From: CAVPLU01 sp050012535 | GTDB lineage: Archaea > Thermoproteota > Bathyarchaeia > 40CM-2-53-6 | Direction: 5' to 3' | Length of the DNA: 18,626 nucleotides | Assembly: GCA_050012535.1 (NCBI GenBank) | Contig: JBEKGZ010000024.1 | Coordinates: 1-18,626 of the forward strand | Shown: positions 1 through 7,733 of the stretch, one piece after another | How positions within the stretch are numbered: the first letter of the stretch is position 1 | Layout of the letters: every line of letters starts with the position of its first letter | Translations under genes and position numbers: made by a program | Notes under the pieces: model-generated | What the model was told of the DNA's origin: nothing | The model's database searches: none | Seen by the model: the letters and a program-made list of their open reading frames with translations, nothing else

Positions 1-1056
1 ACAAGAGAAATCGCGGAGAAACTTGCTTGCCCAGTGGTTGTGAAGGCGCAGGTTCTGGTTGCAGGGAGAGGGAAAGCAGGTGGGATTAAGTTCGCTGACA
101 CACCTGATGATGCCGAGAAGGCGGCGTCTGCTATCCTCGGATCGAAGGTCAAAGGTGAGAAAGTCACCAAACTTCTGGTCGAGAAGAAACTCGATGTCGC
201 ACGTGAGCTGTATGTTGGCCTCGTCGTTGATCGTCCGGCCAAGTGCTACACTCTGCTGGCTTCTCAGGTGGGAGGCGTAGACATCGAGGAGGTTGCACAG
301 AAGACTCCTGAGAAGATAATCAAGCATCCCCTCGAGCCTGGAAGATCATTGGAAGGATTTCAGGCTCGCGAGTTGGCGCAATCCCTCGGATACAAAGGAA
401 AGCAAGTCGTGGAACTTGGCGCCTTCATTACGGAGCTCTGCTTGACGGCAACTGAGTACGACAGCGAGCTCGCTGAGTCTAATCCACTGGTCGAGACGAA
501 AGATGGAGAATTCGTTGCCGCAGATCTGCGAATGATCGTTGATGACAACTCATTGTTCAGGCACAAATCCCTACTCGAAGAATCAAGGGAAGTCGGACAT
601 GAGTTGTCGCCGCTTGAAGTGAAAGCGCGTGAGAAAGGGCTTGCGTATGTGGAGCTCGACGGCGATGTCGGGATAGTCGGCAACGGGGCAGGCCTGGTCA
701 TGGCAACCTTGGATATGATTCAGGACTACGGCGGTCGGCCGGCAAACTTCTGCGACTTGGGCGGAGGTGCAAATGAGGAGCGGATTGCGAATGGCCTCGA
801 AATAGTTCTCGGCAATCCGAAGGTGAAAGTTCTCTTCCTAAACATCATGGGCGGAATCACGCGTTGTGATGACGTTGCGAAGGGATTGCTTGATGTTCGC
901 AAGAGGCTTGGGCTCACGAAACCAATCGTCATCAGGCTCGTCGGCACGAATGAGGAAGAAGGACGCAGGATCCTCCAAGACGCCGGCATACCTTCGTTGG
1001 AAACGATGGAGGACGCTGCCGCAAGAGCGGTTGAGCTTGCAAAAGGAGCAAAGTGA
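1..1056 (+). CDS. sucC: Succinyl-CoA synthetase (ligase) beta subunit, 5' end cut by window edge
   Basis: Beta subunit of the succinyl-CoA synthetase that interconverts succinyl-CoA and succinate with formation of a nucleoside triphosphate, in the cytoplasm as a complex with SucD. The reading frame is open back to base 1 with no start, giving 351 visible residues; about 25 N-terminal residues are missing. Visible family signatures are VVVKAQVLVAGRGKAGGIK of the ATP-grasp domain near the left edge, GNGAGLVMATLDMI at the start of the CoA-ligase domain, FCDLGGGANEERI, and NIMGGITRCDDVA followed by VRLVGTNEEEG near the C-terminus. A GTG at base 34 is an internal codon, not the start. The stop lies 1 base before the sucD ATG, so the two are translationally linked. 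Identification is firm; ATP versus GTP preference cannot be read. Confidence 0.95.
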   Translation, partial: TREIAEKLACPVVVKAQVLVAGRGKAGGIKFADTPDDAEKAASAILGSKVKGEKVTKLLVEKKLDVARELYVGLVVDRPAKCYTLLASQVGGVDIEEVAQKTPEKIIKHPLEPGRSLEGFQARELAQSLGYKGKQVVELGAFITELCLTATEYDSELAESNPLVETKDGEFVAADLRMIVDDNSLFRHKSLLEESREVGHELSPLEVKAREKGLAYVELDGDVGIVGNGAGLVMATLDMIQDYGGRPANFCDLGGGANEERIANGLEIVLGNPKVKVLFLNIMGGITRCDDVAKGLLDVRKRLGLTKPIVIRLVGTNEEEGRRILQDAGIPSLETMEDAAARAVELAKGAK

Positions 1057-1057
1057 C

Positions 1058-1924
1058 ATGGCCATACTGGTTGGTTCAGATACGAAGGCGATTGTTCAGA
1101 ATATCACAGGTTCTCAGGGTACCTTCCACACTAAGCTCATGCTCACGTATGGAACCAAGATCGTTGGAGGAACCGCCCCCGGCAAAGGCGGCATGCAGGT
1201 GGAAGGCATGCCTGTCTTCGATACGGTAAGTGAGGCGGTTTCAAAGACGGGTGCCAACGCGTCGATCATCTTCGTTCCAGCTCCATTTGCCCGTGATGCT
1301 ACACTCGAAGCGATTTCACACGGACTGAACCCTATCGTGCTGATCACTGAGGGAATCCCGATCAGAGATTCGATTGACATCATGGCTCGAGCGAAGGAGA
1401 GAGGTTGCGTCATAGTTGGTCCTAACACTCCGGGCATCATCACGCCGGGCGAGTGTAAGCTCGGCATAATGCCTGCACACGTGTTCAAGAGAGGAGAAGT
1501 CGGTTTGGCTTCTCGAAGCGGAACGCTGACCTACGAGATTGCGGCAAGCCTCACTAGAGCCGGCCTTGGACAGTCAACCTGCCTAGGTCTCGGCGGCGAC
1601 CCAATAGTAGGCCTGAGCTTTGTTGACATATTAGAGATGTTCAGGAAAGATCCGCAGACAAATTCGGTCGCGCTGGTTGGTGAAATAGGCGGCAACGCGG
1701 AGGAACTGGCAGCACAGTATATCAAAGAGACAAAGTACCCGAAGCCGGTCGCCGCATATGTTGCCGGCAGAGCCGCTCCACCGGGGAAGCGCATGGGTCA
1801 CGCAGGAGCAATCATAATGGGAAAAACCGGAACAGCAGAATCCAAACTTGAGGCCCTCAAGGCCGCAGGGGTACGAGTCGCCCTCAAACCTGGAGAGGTC
1901 GCTAAGCTGCTCGCAAAGAAATGA
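1058..1924 (+). CDS. sucD: Succinyl-CoA synthetase (ligase) alpha subunit
   Basis: Alpha subunit, 288 residues, which binds CoA and carries the phosphorylated histidine of the succinyl-CoA synthetase reaction. The N-terminal Rossmann CoA-binding domain is seen in the segment starting VQNITGSQGTFHTK, with GTAPGKGG after it. The phosphohistidine loop GHAGAIIMG places the active histidine at residue 248. The ATG at 1058 is preferred over upstream in-frame codons because it gives the normal family length, and AAGGAG at 1043-1048 sits 9 bases before it. It follows sucC with a 1-base gap and lies 13 bases before aspS, so all three are likely one transcript. No damage is visible. Confidence 0.96.
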   Translation: MAILVGSDTKAIVQNITGSQGTFHTKLMLTYGTKIVGGTAPGKGGMQVEGMPVFDTVSEAVSKTGANASIIFVPAPFARDATLEAISHGLNPIVLITEGIPIRDSIDIMARAKERGCVIVGPNTPGIITPGECKLGIMPAHVFKRGEVGLASRSGTLTYEIAASLTRAGLGQSTCLGLGGDPIVGLSFVDILEMFRKDPQTNSVALVGEIGGNAEELAAQYIKETKYPKPVAAYVAGRAAPPGKRMGHAGAIIMGKTGTAESKLEALKAAGVRVALKPGEVAKLLAKK

Positions 1925-1937
1925 CGAGGCATAAAGA

Positions 1938-3257
1938 ATGGCGCTCGACAGTTTGGGTGACTGGAGAAGATCGCACTATTCTACTCAGGTTACTCCGGAG
2001 CTGGACGGTCAAGAGGTCACGCTGTTCGGATGGGTCGAGGACATTCGCGACCTAGGCAATCTCACTTTTCTCACCCTGCGCGACCGAGAGGGCATCGTGC
2101 AGGTTACGATCTTCAAGAAGAACGCTCCCGCCAATGTTGTTGACAGGCTCGCCACCGTGGGCAAACAGTACGCCATCGGTGTACGAGGGAAGGTGAAGGC
2201 TCGGAAAGAGGCTCCACGAGGCGTCGAAGTTGGTCCCACCGAGATCAAGATACTCGGTGATGTTGTCTATCCGCTCCCCTTGGATCCTACAGGGCGAGTA
2301 CCCGCGGACATTGACGTTCGGCTTGACGCTCGAGTGATGGACCTCAGAAGAAGCACTTCACGAGCCATCTTCAAGATACGCCACGAGATCCTCCGTGCCA
2401 CAAGAGACTTCCTGATCGCTGACGGCTTTACGGAGATTCAAACGCCGAGACTGATCGGGTCAGCGACCGAGGGCGGAGCCGCCCTGTTCTCATTAGAATA
2501 TTTCGGGCAGAAGGCGTACTTGGCTCAGAGCCCACAGCTGTACAAAGAACAGTTGACCTCAGTCTTCGAGAAGGTCTTCGAGATCGGGCCTTTCTTCCGA
2601 GCTGAGGAATCACGCACGAGGAGACACATTAGCGAGTTCACGTCGCTCGACATCGAATGCGCCTTCATGAACCAGAAAGGTCTACTCGAGATCCTTGAGC
2701 GACTGATGCACGAAATGTACAAGGCAATTGCCAGCCGATGCTCAAGAGAACTGGAAACATTGAATGTCCGGCTTGAGGTGCCGCGTCTGCCTTTCAAGCG
2801 CCTCACATATGATGAGGTGATAGAGAAACTCTCGAAGGAAGGCGTCGACGTGAAGTGGGGGGAGGACATGCCAACGGCCGCCGAGAAGAAACTCGGCGAA
2901 CTGTATCCCGGATACTATTTCCTGACTGACTGGCCGTCGGCTATCAAGCCGTTCTATATCTCCCCGAGAGAGGATGATCCGAAGTATTCTGACTCGTTTG
3001 ACATGATGTACGGCGCACTAGAGCTTGCCTCAGGCGGAACACGAGTTCACGAATACTCTGTCCTACTTCGAAGGTTGAAGGAGCAGGGACTCAACCCGGA
3101 GAGTTTCAAAGATCATCTGGCGGTCTTTCGAATGGGCCTCGCTCCCCACGCAGGCTGGGCGATAGGCATTGACAGGCTCGTCATGCTCGTGACAGGCGCC
3201 GAGAACATCAGAGAATGCATCTTCTACCCAAGAGACCGAGACCGTCTACGCCCCTAG
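1938..3257 (+). CDS. aspS: Aspartyl-tRNA synthetase, archaeal type
   Basis: Class IIb aminoacyl-tRNA synthetase of 439 residues that charges tRNA with aspartate. An N-terminal OB-fold anticodon-binding domain (about residues 20-110, GWVEDIRDLGNLTFLTLRD) is followed by the PLPLDPTG hinge and the class II catalytic core. Motif 2 is FFRAEESRTRRH with its arginine at residue 221, and motif 3 is GIDRLVM with its arginine at 413. The length and lack of a bacterial insertion domain mark the archaeal/eukaryotic form. In the OB fold the residue after GWV is Glu, where I recall Trp in a discriminating archaeal enzyme and often His in non-discriminating ones, so specificity for tRNA-Asp alone versus tRNA-Asp and tRNA-Asn is open. 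It lies 13 bases after sucD. Confidence 0.96.
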   Translation: MALDSLGDWRRSHYSTQVTPELDGQEVTLFGWVEDIRDLGNLTFLTLRDREGIVQVTIFKKNAPANVVDRLATVGKQYAIGVRGKVKARKEAPRGVEVGPTEIKILGDVVYPLPLDPTGRVPADIDVRLDARVMDLRRSTSRAIFKIRHEILRATRDFLIADGFTEIQTPRLIGSATEGGAALFSLEYFGQKAYLAQSPQLYKEQLTSVFEKVFEIGPFFRAEESRTRRHISEFTSLDIECAFMNQKGLLEILERLMHEMYKAIASRCSRELETLNVRLEVPRLPFKRLTYDEVIEKLSKEGVDVKWGEDMPTAAEKKLGELYPGYYFLTDWPSAIKPFYISPREDDPKYSDSFDMMYGALELASGGTRVHEYSVLLRRLKEQGLNPESFKDHLAVFRMGLAPHAGWAIGIDRLVMLVTGAENIRECIFYPRDRDRLRP

Positions 3258-3292
3258 AATCATGGTTACGGGCTTTGGATGGGCACGTTACG

Positions 3293-3298
3293 TTTAAG
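3293..3298 (+). promoter_or_regulatory. TATA-like box for the tfx gene
   Basis: TTTAAG centred about 29 bases before the ATG at 3325, in the 67-base gap after aspS. This is the expected distance for an archaeal TATA box driving a leaderless or nearly leaderless transcript. It also supports the ATG at 3325 over the upstream GTG at 3298, which would overlap the box. Confidence 0.45.
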
Positions 3299-3324
3299 TG
3301 GCAAGTCCACTGGAATTCATCATC

Positions 3325-3753
3325 ATGGCACGACAACGTTCCGCCAAACACGTCTCGGGTCTGCTTACAGAGCGCCAGATAGAAGTTCTGAGACTCAGAG
3401 CACAAGGGTACACACAGAAACGAGTCGCCCAGCAAATCGGAACAAGCAGAGAGAATGTTGTTCTCCTAGAATCACGAGCGAAGATGAACATCGAGCGTGC
3501 GAGGGCGACTCTCGACAGCCTGAAACATCAAGGGCTCGCTGTTTCGGTGGAGATACCGAAAGGGACTCATCTCGTGGACATTCCGCGAATGATTCTGAAT
3601 CGTGCGAACCGTGCAAAGATTAAGCTAGGCGCGAATTTCACACGAATCTACGAGGATATGCGTTTCAAGGCGAGGAGCCACGTGTCTGGTACTCGAGTCT
3701 CCAGACCGATTGTGGTGACGGTGTTTCCGGACGGGGACTACTCAATCGAGTGA
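3325..3753 (+). CDS. Tfx family DNA-binding protein
   Basis: Small archaeal transcription regulator of 142 residues. Residues 12-60 form the helix-turn-helix typical of Tfx: LLTERQIEVLRLRAQGYTQ, then VAQQIGTSRENVVLLESRA. The rest matches the conserved Tfx C-terminal half (IPKGTHLVDIPRMIL, then a basic stretch ending in a proline/valine-rich tail). The first characterised Tfx, from Methanothermobacter, binds DNA at the fmdECB operon; the target here is unknown. The ATG at 3325 is chosen because the family begins a few residues before the LTERQ motif and because of the TATA-like box upstream. It sits between aspS and the biotin carboxyltransferase operon on the same strand, so control of that operon is possible but unproven. 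Confidence 0.85.
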   Translation: MARQRSAKHVSGLLTERQIEVLRLRAQGYTQKRVAQQIGTSRENVVLLESRAKMNIERARATLDSLKHQGLAVSVEIPKGTHLVDIPRMILNRANRAKIKLGANFTRIYEDMRFKARSHVSGTRVSRPIVVTVFPDGDYSIE

Positions 3754-3926
3754 GCATCACCAACGAGCGTCGATAACCCTAGTCAGCAAATGTCTTGTTC
3801 CTATGACTCTTGCTACGTATCGTTCTTGAATCTTTCATCACAGTCAATTGGATCATAAGCGTCCAACATTGGATCTTGCACGATTCTAGGGCTCTTGGTA
3901 CGATCAGGGTCGGGACGAAACACCTC

Positions 3927-3933
3927 TTATTAG
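3927..3933 (+). promoter_or_regulatory. TATA-like box for the carboxyltransferase operon
   Basis: TTATTAG is centred 27 bases before the ATG at 3957. This matches a leaderless archaeal promoter and argues against a longer N-terminal extension reaching back to 3810. No other gene-like content is seen in the 203-base gap after tfx. Confidence 0.45.
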
Positions 3934-3956
3934 CCCTGTCGTCAATAGACGCCGAC

Positions 3957-5507
3957 ATGCCAGCTGATCATAGGATCGACTACTTGCGTCAGCTGAGAAA
4001 GCAAGCTCAACAGGCCGGTGGCGCGGACAGGATACAAACACAGCACGCCAAAGACATGATGACTGCCCGCGAGCGAATTGAGGCGCTGCTGGACAAGGGA
4101 TCCTTTCACGAGCTGGACATGTTCGTCGTGCATCGCACCACGGATTTTGGAATGGATGAGAAGAAGGTACTGTCTGACAGTGTAGTCACGGGCTGGGGCA
4201 CGATTGACGGACGATGCGTGTATGTATTCAGCCAAGATTTCACAGTGTTCGGAGGCAGTTTAGGAGAAGCTCACGCTGAGAAGGTCTGCAAGGTGATGGA
4301 CCTTGCAATGAAGAATGGCGCACCGATAGTCGGGTTGAATGATTCTGGAGGAGCACGAATCCAAGAGGGCGTGGTCAGCTTAGGCGGATACGCAGAGATC
4401 TTCTTGCGTAATACCTTGGCGTCCGGCGTGATACCGCAGATCAGCGCCATCATGGGACCCTGCGCGGGCGGCGCAGTGTACAGCCCTGTGTTGACGGATT
4501 TTATTGTCATGGTGAAGAACTCCAGTCACATGTTCATCACCGGACCGGACGTGGTAAAGGCTGTAACACGCGAGGAAGTGACATTCGAAGAGTTAGGCGG
4601 AGCATTGGCGCACAGCACGAAGAGCGGGGTCTGTCATATCATGGCAGAGGACGAGATTGAAGCTCTGTCGCTCATCCGCAAGCTGATCACCTACCTACCT
4701 TCAAACAACATGGAAGACCCACCATACGTTGAGACTGACGACGATCCGCAACGAATGGACGATCGACTCGATACCGCTGTACCGGATGATCCCGGCAGGC
4801 CATACGACATGAAGGAGGTCATTCGTATGGTCGTTGACAACGAAGAATTCTTCGAGATCCACGAGAACTTTGCACAAAACATCGTGGTTGGCTTCGCGCG
4901 CTTGGGTGGCCATAGCGTGGGGATGGTTGCCAATCAACCCGCTGTCTTGGCTGGGGTGCTTGACATCAAGTCTTCCATCAAGGGCGCACGCTTCGTGCGC
5001 TTCTGCGACGCCTTCAACATACCGATCGTTACGTTTGAAGACGTGCCTGGTTTCCTGCCCGGTGTTGATCAAGAGCACGGCGCCATCATCGCACACGGAG
5101 CGAAACTGCTGTACGCCTACTGTGAGGCCACTGTGCCCAAACTGACGGTAATCACACGGAAAGCCTACGGCGGCGCTTACGATGTCATGAGCAGTAAGCA
5201 CATCCGTGGCGACTACAACGTGGCCTGGCCCAACGCCGAAATCGCGGTAATGGGACCGGACGGCGCGGTGAACATAGTCTTTCGAAAGGAAATCGCTGAA
5301 GCAAAGGACCCAACTGCAAAACGCGCTGAGCTCGTGAAGATGTATCGCGAGAAATTCGCAAACCCATACATCGCAGCTGGACGCGGTTATCTCGATGACG
5401 TGATCGAACCGCGGGAAACCCGGCCCCGCTTGATCGAGGCCCTTCGAATGTTGCAGAACAAGAGGGACAGCAATCCGCCTAAGAAACACGGCAACATACC
5501 ATTGTAG
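3957..5507 (+). CDS. Acyl-CoA carboxyltransferase subunit (PccB / MmdA / transcarboxylase 12S type)
   Basis: Biotin-dependent carboxyltransferase of 516 residues that moves a carboxyl group between carboxybiotin and a short acyl-CoA, most likely propionyl-CoA/methylmalonyl-CoA. Two crotonase-fold halves are seen: the N-terminal one with SGGARIQEG and GPCAGGAVYSPVLTDF, the C-terminal one with FEDVPGFLPG, HGAKLLYAY and RKAYGGAYDVMSSKH. The Asp at residue 409 in GAYDVM corresponds to the residue that in the Streptomyces enzymes separates propionyl-CoA users (Asp) from acetyl-CoA users (Ile), from memory of that family. The ATG at 3957 fits family length and the promoter. It starts an operon with a pyruvate/oxaloacetate carboxyltransferase (15-base gap) and a biotin carrier. 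The role could be propionyl-CoA carboxylase, methylmalonyl-CoA decarboxylase or transcarboxylase; the neighbours favour the last. Confidence 0.9.
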   Translation: MPADHRIDYLRQLRKQAQQAGGADRIQTQHAKDMMTARERIEALLDKGSFHELDMFVVHRTTDFGMDEKKVLSDSVVTGWGTIDGRCVYVFSQDFTVFGGSLGEAHAEKVCKVMDLAMKNGAPIVGLNDSGGARIQEGVVSLGGYAEIFLRNTLASGVIPQISAIMGPCAGGAVYSPVLTDFIVMVKNSSHMFITGPDVVKAVTREEVTFEELGGALAHSTKSGVCHIMAEDEIEALSLIRKLITYLPSNNMEDPPYVETDDDPQRMDDRLDTAVPDDPGRPYDMKEVIRMVVDNEEFFEIHENFAQNIVVGFARLGGHSVGMVANQPAVLAGVLDIKSSIKGARFVRFCDAFNIPIVTFEDVPGFLPGVDQEHGAIIAHGAKLLYAYCEATVPKLTVITRKAYGGAYDVMSSKHIRGDYNVAWPNAEIAVMGPDGAVNIVFRKEIAEAKDPTAKRAELVKMYREKFANPYIAAGRGYLDDVIEPRETRPRLIEALRMLQNKRDSNPPKKHGNIPL

Positions 5508-5522
5508 TGCTTACCTCTGAGA

Positions 5523-7037
5523 ATGCCGAGGATGTCATTAGTGGGCAAGAATCCAGTAAAGATCTGTGAAACGCTCCTACGAGATGCGCACCAATCATTA
5601 CTTGCCACGCGCTTGCGCACTGCTGACATGTTATCCATCGCTGGAAAGCTGGACAAGATTGGTTACTGGTCAGTGGAGATGTGGGGAGGTGCCACATTCG
5701 ACAGCGCCATGCGATTCCTGAGTGAGGATCCGTGGGAACGCCTCCGCACACTCAGGCACGAGATGCCTAACACCCCCTTCCAGATGCTCTTGCGTGGTCA
5801 GAATCTTGTGGGCTACAAGCATTATCCGGATGACATTGTTGAGCACTTTATCGTGGCAGCCAGACGCAACGGCATAGACGTGTTCCGCATCTTTGACGCC
5901 CTCAATGACATTCGTAACATGGAATTCGCGATGAGGACTGCAAAACGAGAAGGCGGACACGTGCAGGCGTCAATCTGCTACACGATCAGCCCCGTACACG
6001 ACATTCCTGGATTTGTGAGAATGGGACATGAATTAGCTCGCTTAGGTGCAGATTCGATTTGCATCAAGGACATGGCCGGTTTGCTATCACCCTATGCGGC
6101 CTATGAGCTGGTATCTGCGCTTAAGAAAGACGTGGGCCTCCCAGTGCAGTTGCATACGCATTACACAAGCGGCATGGGCACAGCAACGTTGCTCAAGGCC
6201 GTGGAGGCCGGCGTGGATATCGTGGACACGGCGATCTCGTCAATGGCACTTTCTTGTTCCCAGCCGCCTACAGAGACACTCGTGGTTACACTCAAGGATA
6301 CTGAACGTGATACAGGCTTGAACATTGCAGCCTTGGCTGATATTGCACGCCAAGTCGGTGAGATCCGCAAGAAATACGCCAACTTCGAGGCCGACATCGG
6401 CGGCGTAGATGTTAACGTGTTACAGTTCCAAGTGCCTGGCGGTATGCTCTCTAACCTGATCGGTCAGCTACGTCAACAGGGCGCAATTGACCGCTACTAT
6501 GAAGTGCTCGACGAGATCCCACGAGTCCGAGCCGATCTGGGCTTTCCACCGTTGGTCACGCCGTCCAGCCAGATCGTTGGCACACAAGCAACACTGAATG
6601 TGCTATTGGGAGAACGTTACAAGGTGATCCCTGAAGAAGTAAAGGAGTACATCCGGGGCAACTACGGGAAACCACCCGCCCCGGTCAATCGCGAGCTGCA
6701 GCGCAAGGCCATTGGAGACGAGGAACCGATCACCTGCCGACCGGCAGACATCCTCCTCCCAGGATGGGAAAAGGCGAGGGAAGAGATTGGCGATCTAGCA
6801 AAGTCGGAAGAAGACGTCCTATGCTACGCATTGTTTCCGCAAGTAGGACGCCTGTTCTTGGAAAAACGCGCTAAAGGATTGGACAGCAGAAGAGAGCTGG
6901 CTGCAGCCATCGCGGCAATGATCTTCGAGCAACGCTCCACAACCAAACCTAAGATGACTATACCACAGGTCGGTCGAGTTTCTCCATGGAAGACGGCGAA
7001 CCGGCTAGGCCAAGCCACAGGGCGGCGGCAATGGTAA
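5523..7037 (+). CDS. Oxaloacetate/pyruvate carboxyltransferase subunit (PycB / OadA / transcarboxylase 5S type)
   Basis: Biotin-dependent carboxyltransferase of 504 residues acting between carboxybiotin and pyruvate/oxaloacetate. The HMGL-like TIM barrel spans about residues 12-290 and holds all four expected metal-site residues: Asp21 in LLRDAHQS, Lys182 in CIKDMAGLL (the lysine that is carboxylated in this family), and His211 and His213 in QLHTHYTSG. The conserved C-terminal PYC/OADA domain follows, with FQVPGGMLSNL and the TPSSQIVGTQA stretch. No biotinyl domain is fused at the C-terminus, unlike many OadA and PycB proteins; the biotin carrier is the next gene, whose start overlaps this stop by 7 bases. 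An ATG at 5532 is an alternative start. Decarboxylase, carboxylase half or transcarboxylase cannot be told from this subunit alone. Confidence 0.9.
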   Translation: MPRMSLVGKNPVKICETLLRDAHQSLLATRLRTADMLSIAGKLDKIGYWSVEMWGGATFDSAMRFLSEDPWERLRTLRHEMPNTPFQMLLRGQNLVGYKHYPDDIVEHFIVAARRNGIDVFRIFDALNDIRNMEFAMRTAKREGGHVQASICYTISPVHDIPGFVRMGHELARLGADSICIKDMAGLLSPYAAYELVSALKKDVGLPVQLHTHYTSGMGTATLLKAVEAGVDIVDTAISSMALSCSQPPTETLVVTLKDTERDTGLNIAALADIARQVGEIRKKYANFEADIGGVDVNVLQFQVPGGMLSNLIGQLRQQGAIDRYYEVLDEIPRVRADLGFPPLVTPSSQIVGTQATLNVLLGERYKVIPEEVKEYIRGNYGKPPAPVNRELQRKAIGDEEPITCRPADILLPGWEKAREEIGDLAKSEEDVLCYALFPQVGRLFLEKRAKGLDSRRELAAAIAAMIFEQRSTTKPKMTIPQVGRVSPWKTANRLGQATGRRQW

Positions 7038-7507
7038 AGAAGTTCAAGCTAGTGCTGGATGCAGTGCCATACGAGATTGAACACCAAGGCAACCTGCTAC
7101 TAGTTGATGGACAAGAGTTCTCATGCACGAGCGAAGGCGACTCGGTCACTGTACAAGGCAACACCCACACCGTCGAGATCAGCGGAAACACAGCTACAGT
7201 AGACGGAGTAACCTACCCGTTTGAGATCATAGGACTAGAAGAACAGAAGCCACGCAAGGCACGGAAAGCGACCACATTGTCAACTGCTGCTGAGGCCGGT
7301 GCGATTATAGCCATCATGCCGGGCTTGATTGTCAAGGTGCTGAAGAAGGTTGGAGATCGGGTCGAAGTGGGTGAAGTGGTTCTCATCCTTGAGGCGATGA
7401 AAATGCAGAACGAGCTGCGTGCTAGCAAAGCTGGAGCGATCAAGCAGATCAACGTTAGGGAAGGCGAGTCCGTAGGGATGCGCCAGGTACTGGCAATCAT
7501 CGAGTAG
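7031..7507 (+). CDS. Biotin carboxyl carrier protein
   Basis: Biotin carrier of 158 residues that shuttles the carboxyl group between the two carboxyltransferases. The C-terminal biotinyl domain (about residues 88-158) contains the biotinylation motif EAMKMQ with the target lysine at residue 124, preceded by PGLIVKVLKKVGDRVEVGE. A beta-rich N-terminal region of about 75 residues and a basic linker (KPRKARKA) precede it. The ATG at 7031 overlaps the end of the upstream gene by 7 bases; longer in-frame extension upstream would be inside that gene. It ends the operon; the next gene starts 226 bases later. No biotin ligase or biotin carboxylase lies in the window, so both must be encoded elsewhere if used. 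Confidence 0.92.
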   Translation: MVKKFKLVLDAVPYEIEHQGNLLLVDGQEFSCTSEGDSVTVQGNTHTVEISGNTATVDGVTYPFEIIGLEEQKPRKARKATTLSTAAEAGAIIAIMPGLIVKVLKKVGDRVEVGEVVLILEAMKMQNELRASKAGAIKQINVREGESVGMRQVLAIIE

Positions 7508-7733
7508 TCATTCTCCAACACCCTCTGATCGCACTCTTGAGCCAACGCACTGGACCTGGGGTTGTTTCCTCTCGATCTACATAGACTATGATCCTCAGAT
7601 CCTAGCAAGAAGCGCGAAAAGGAAAGAACAGGTACAGTTTGAGTTGGAAAACTAATAACTGGTTCAGCTCTCAACGGAAGCGAGCTTGCAGTAGTCTCGG
7701 ATGATGAACCGGACAACAAGGAGTGGTGAGAAG

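Noticed and set aside
3810..3956. N-terminal extension of the acyl-CoA carboxyltransferase to 3810
   Set aside because: The extra residues match no family member, and a TATA-like box at 3927-3933 lies inside the extension.
4701..5489. Long open frame antisense to the acyl-CoA carboxyltransferase
   Set aside because: It lies wholly opposite a strongly conserved gene, shows no family motif and reflects the codon bias of the sense strand.
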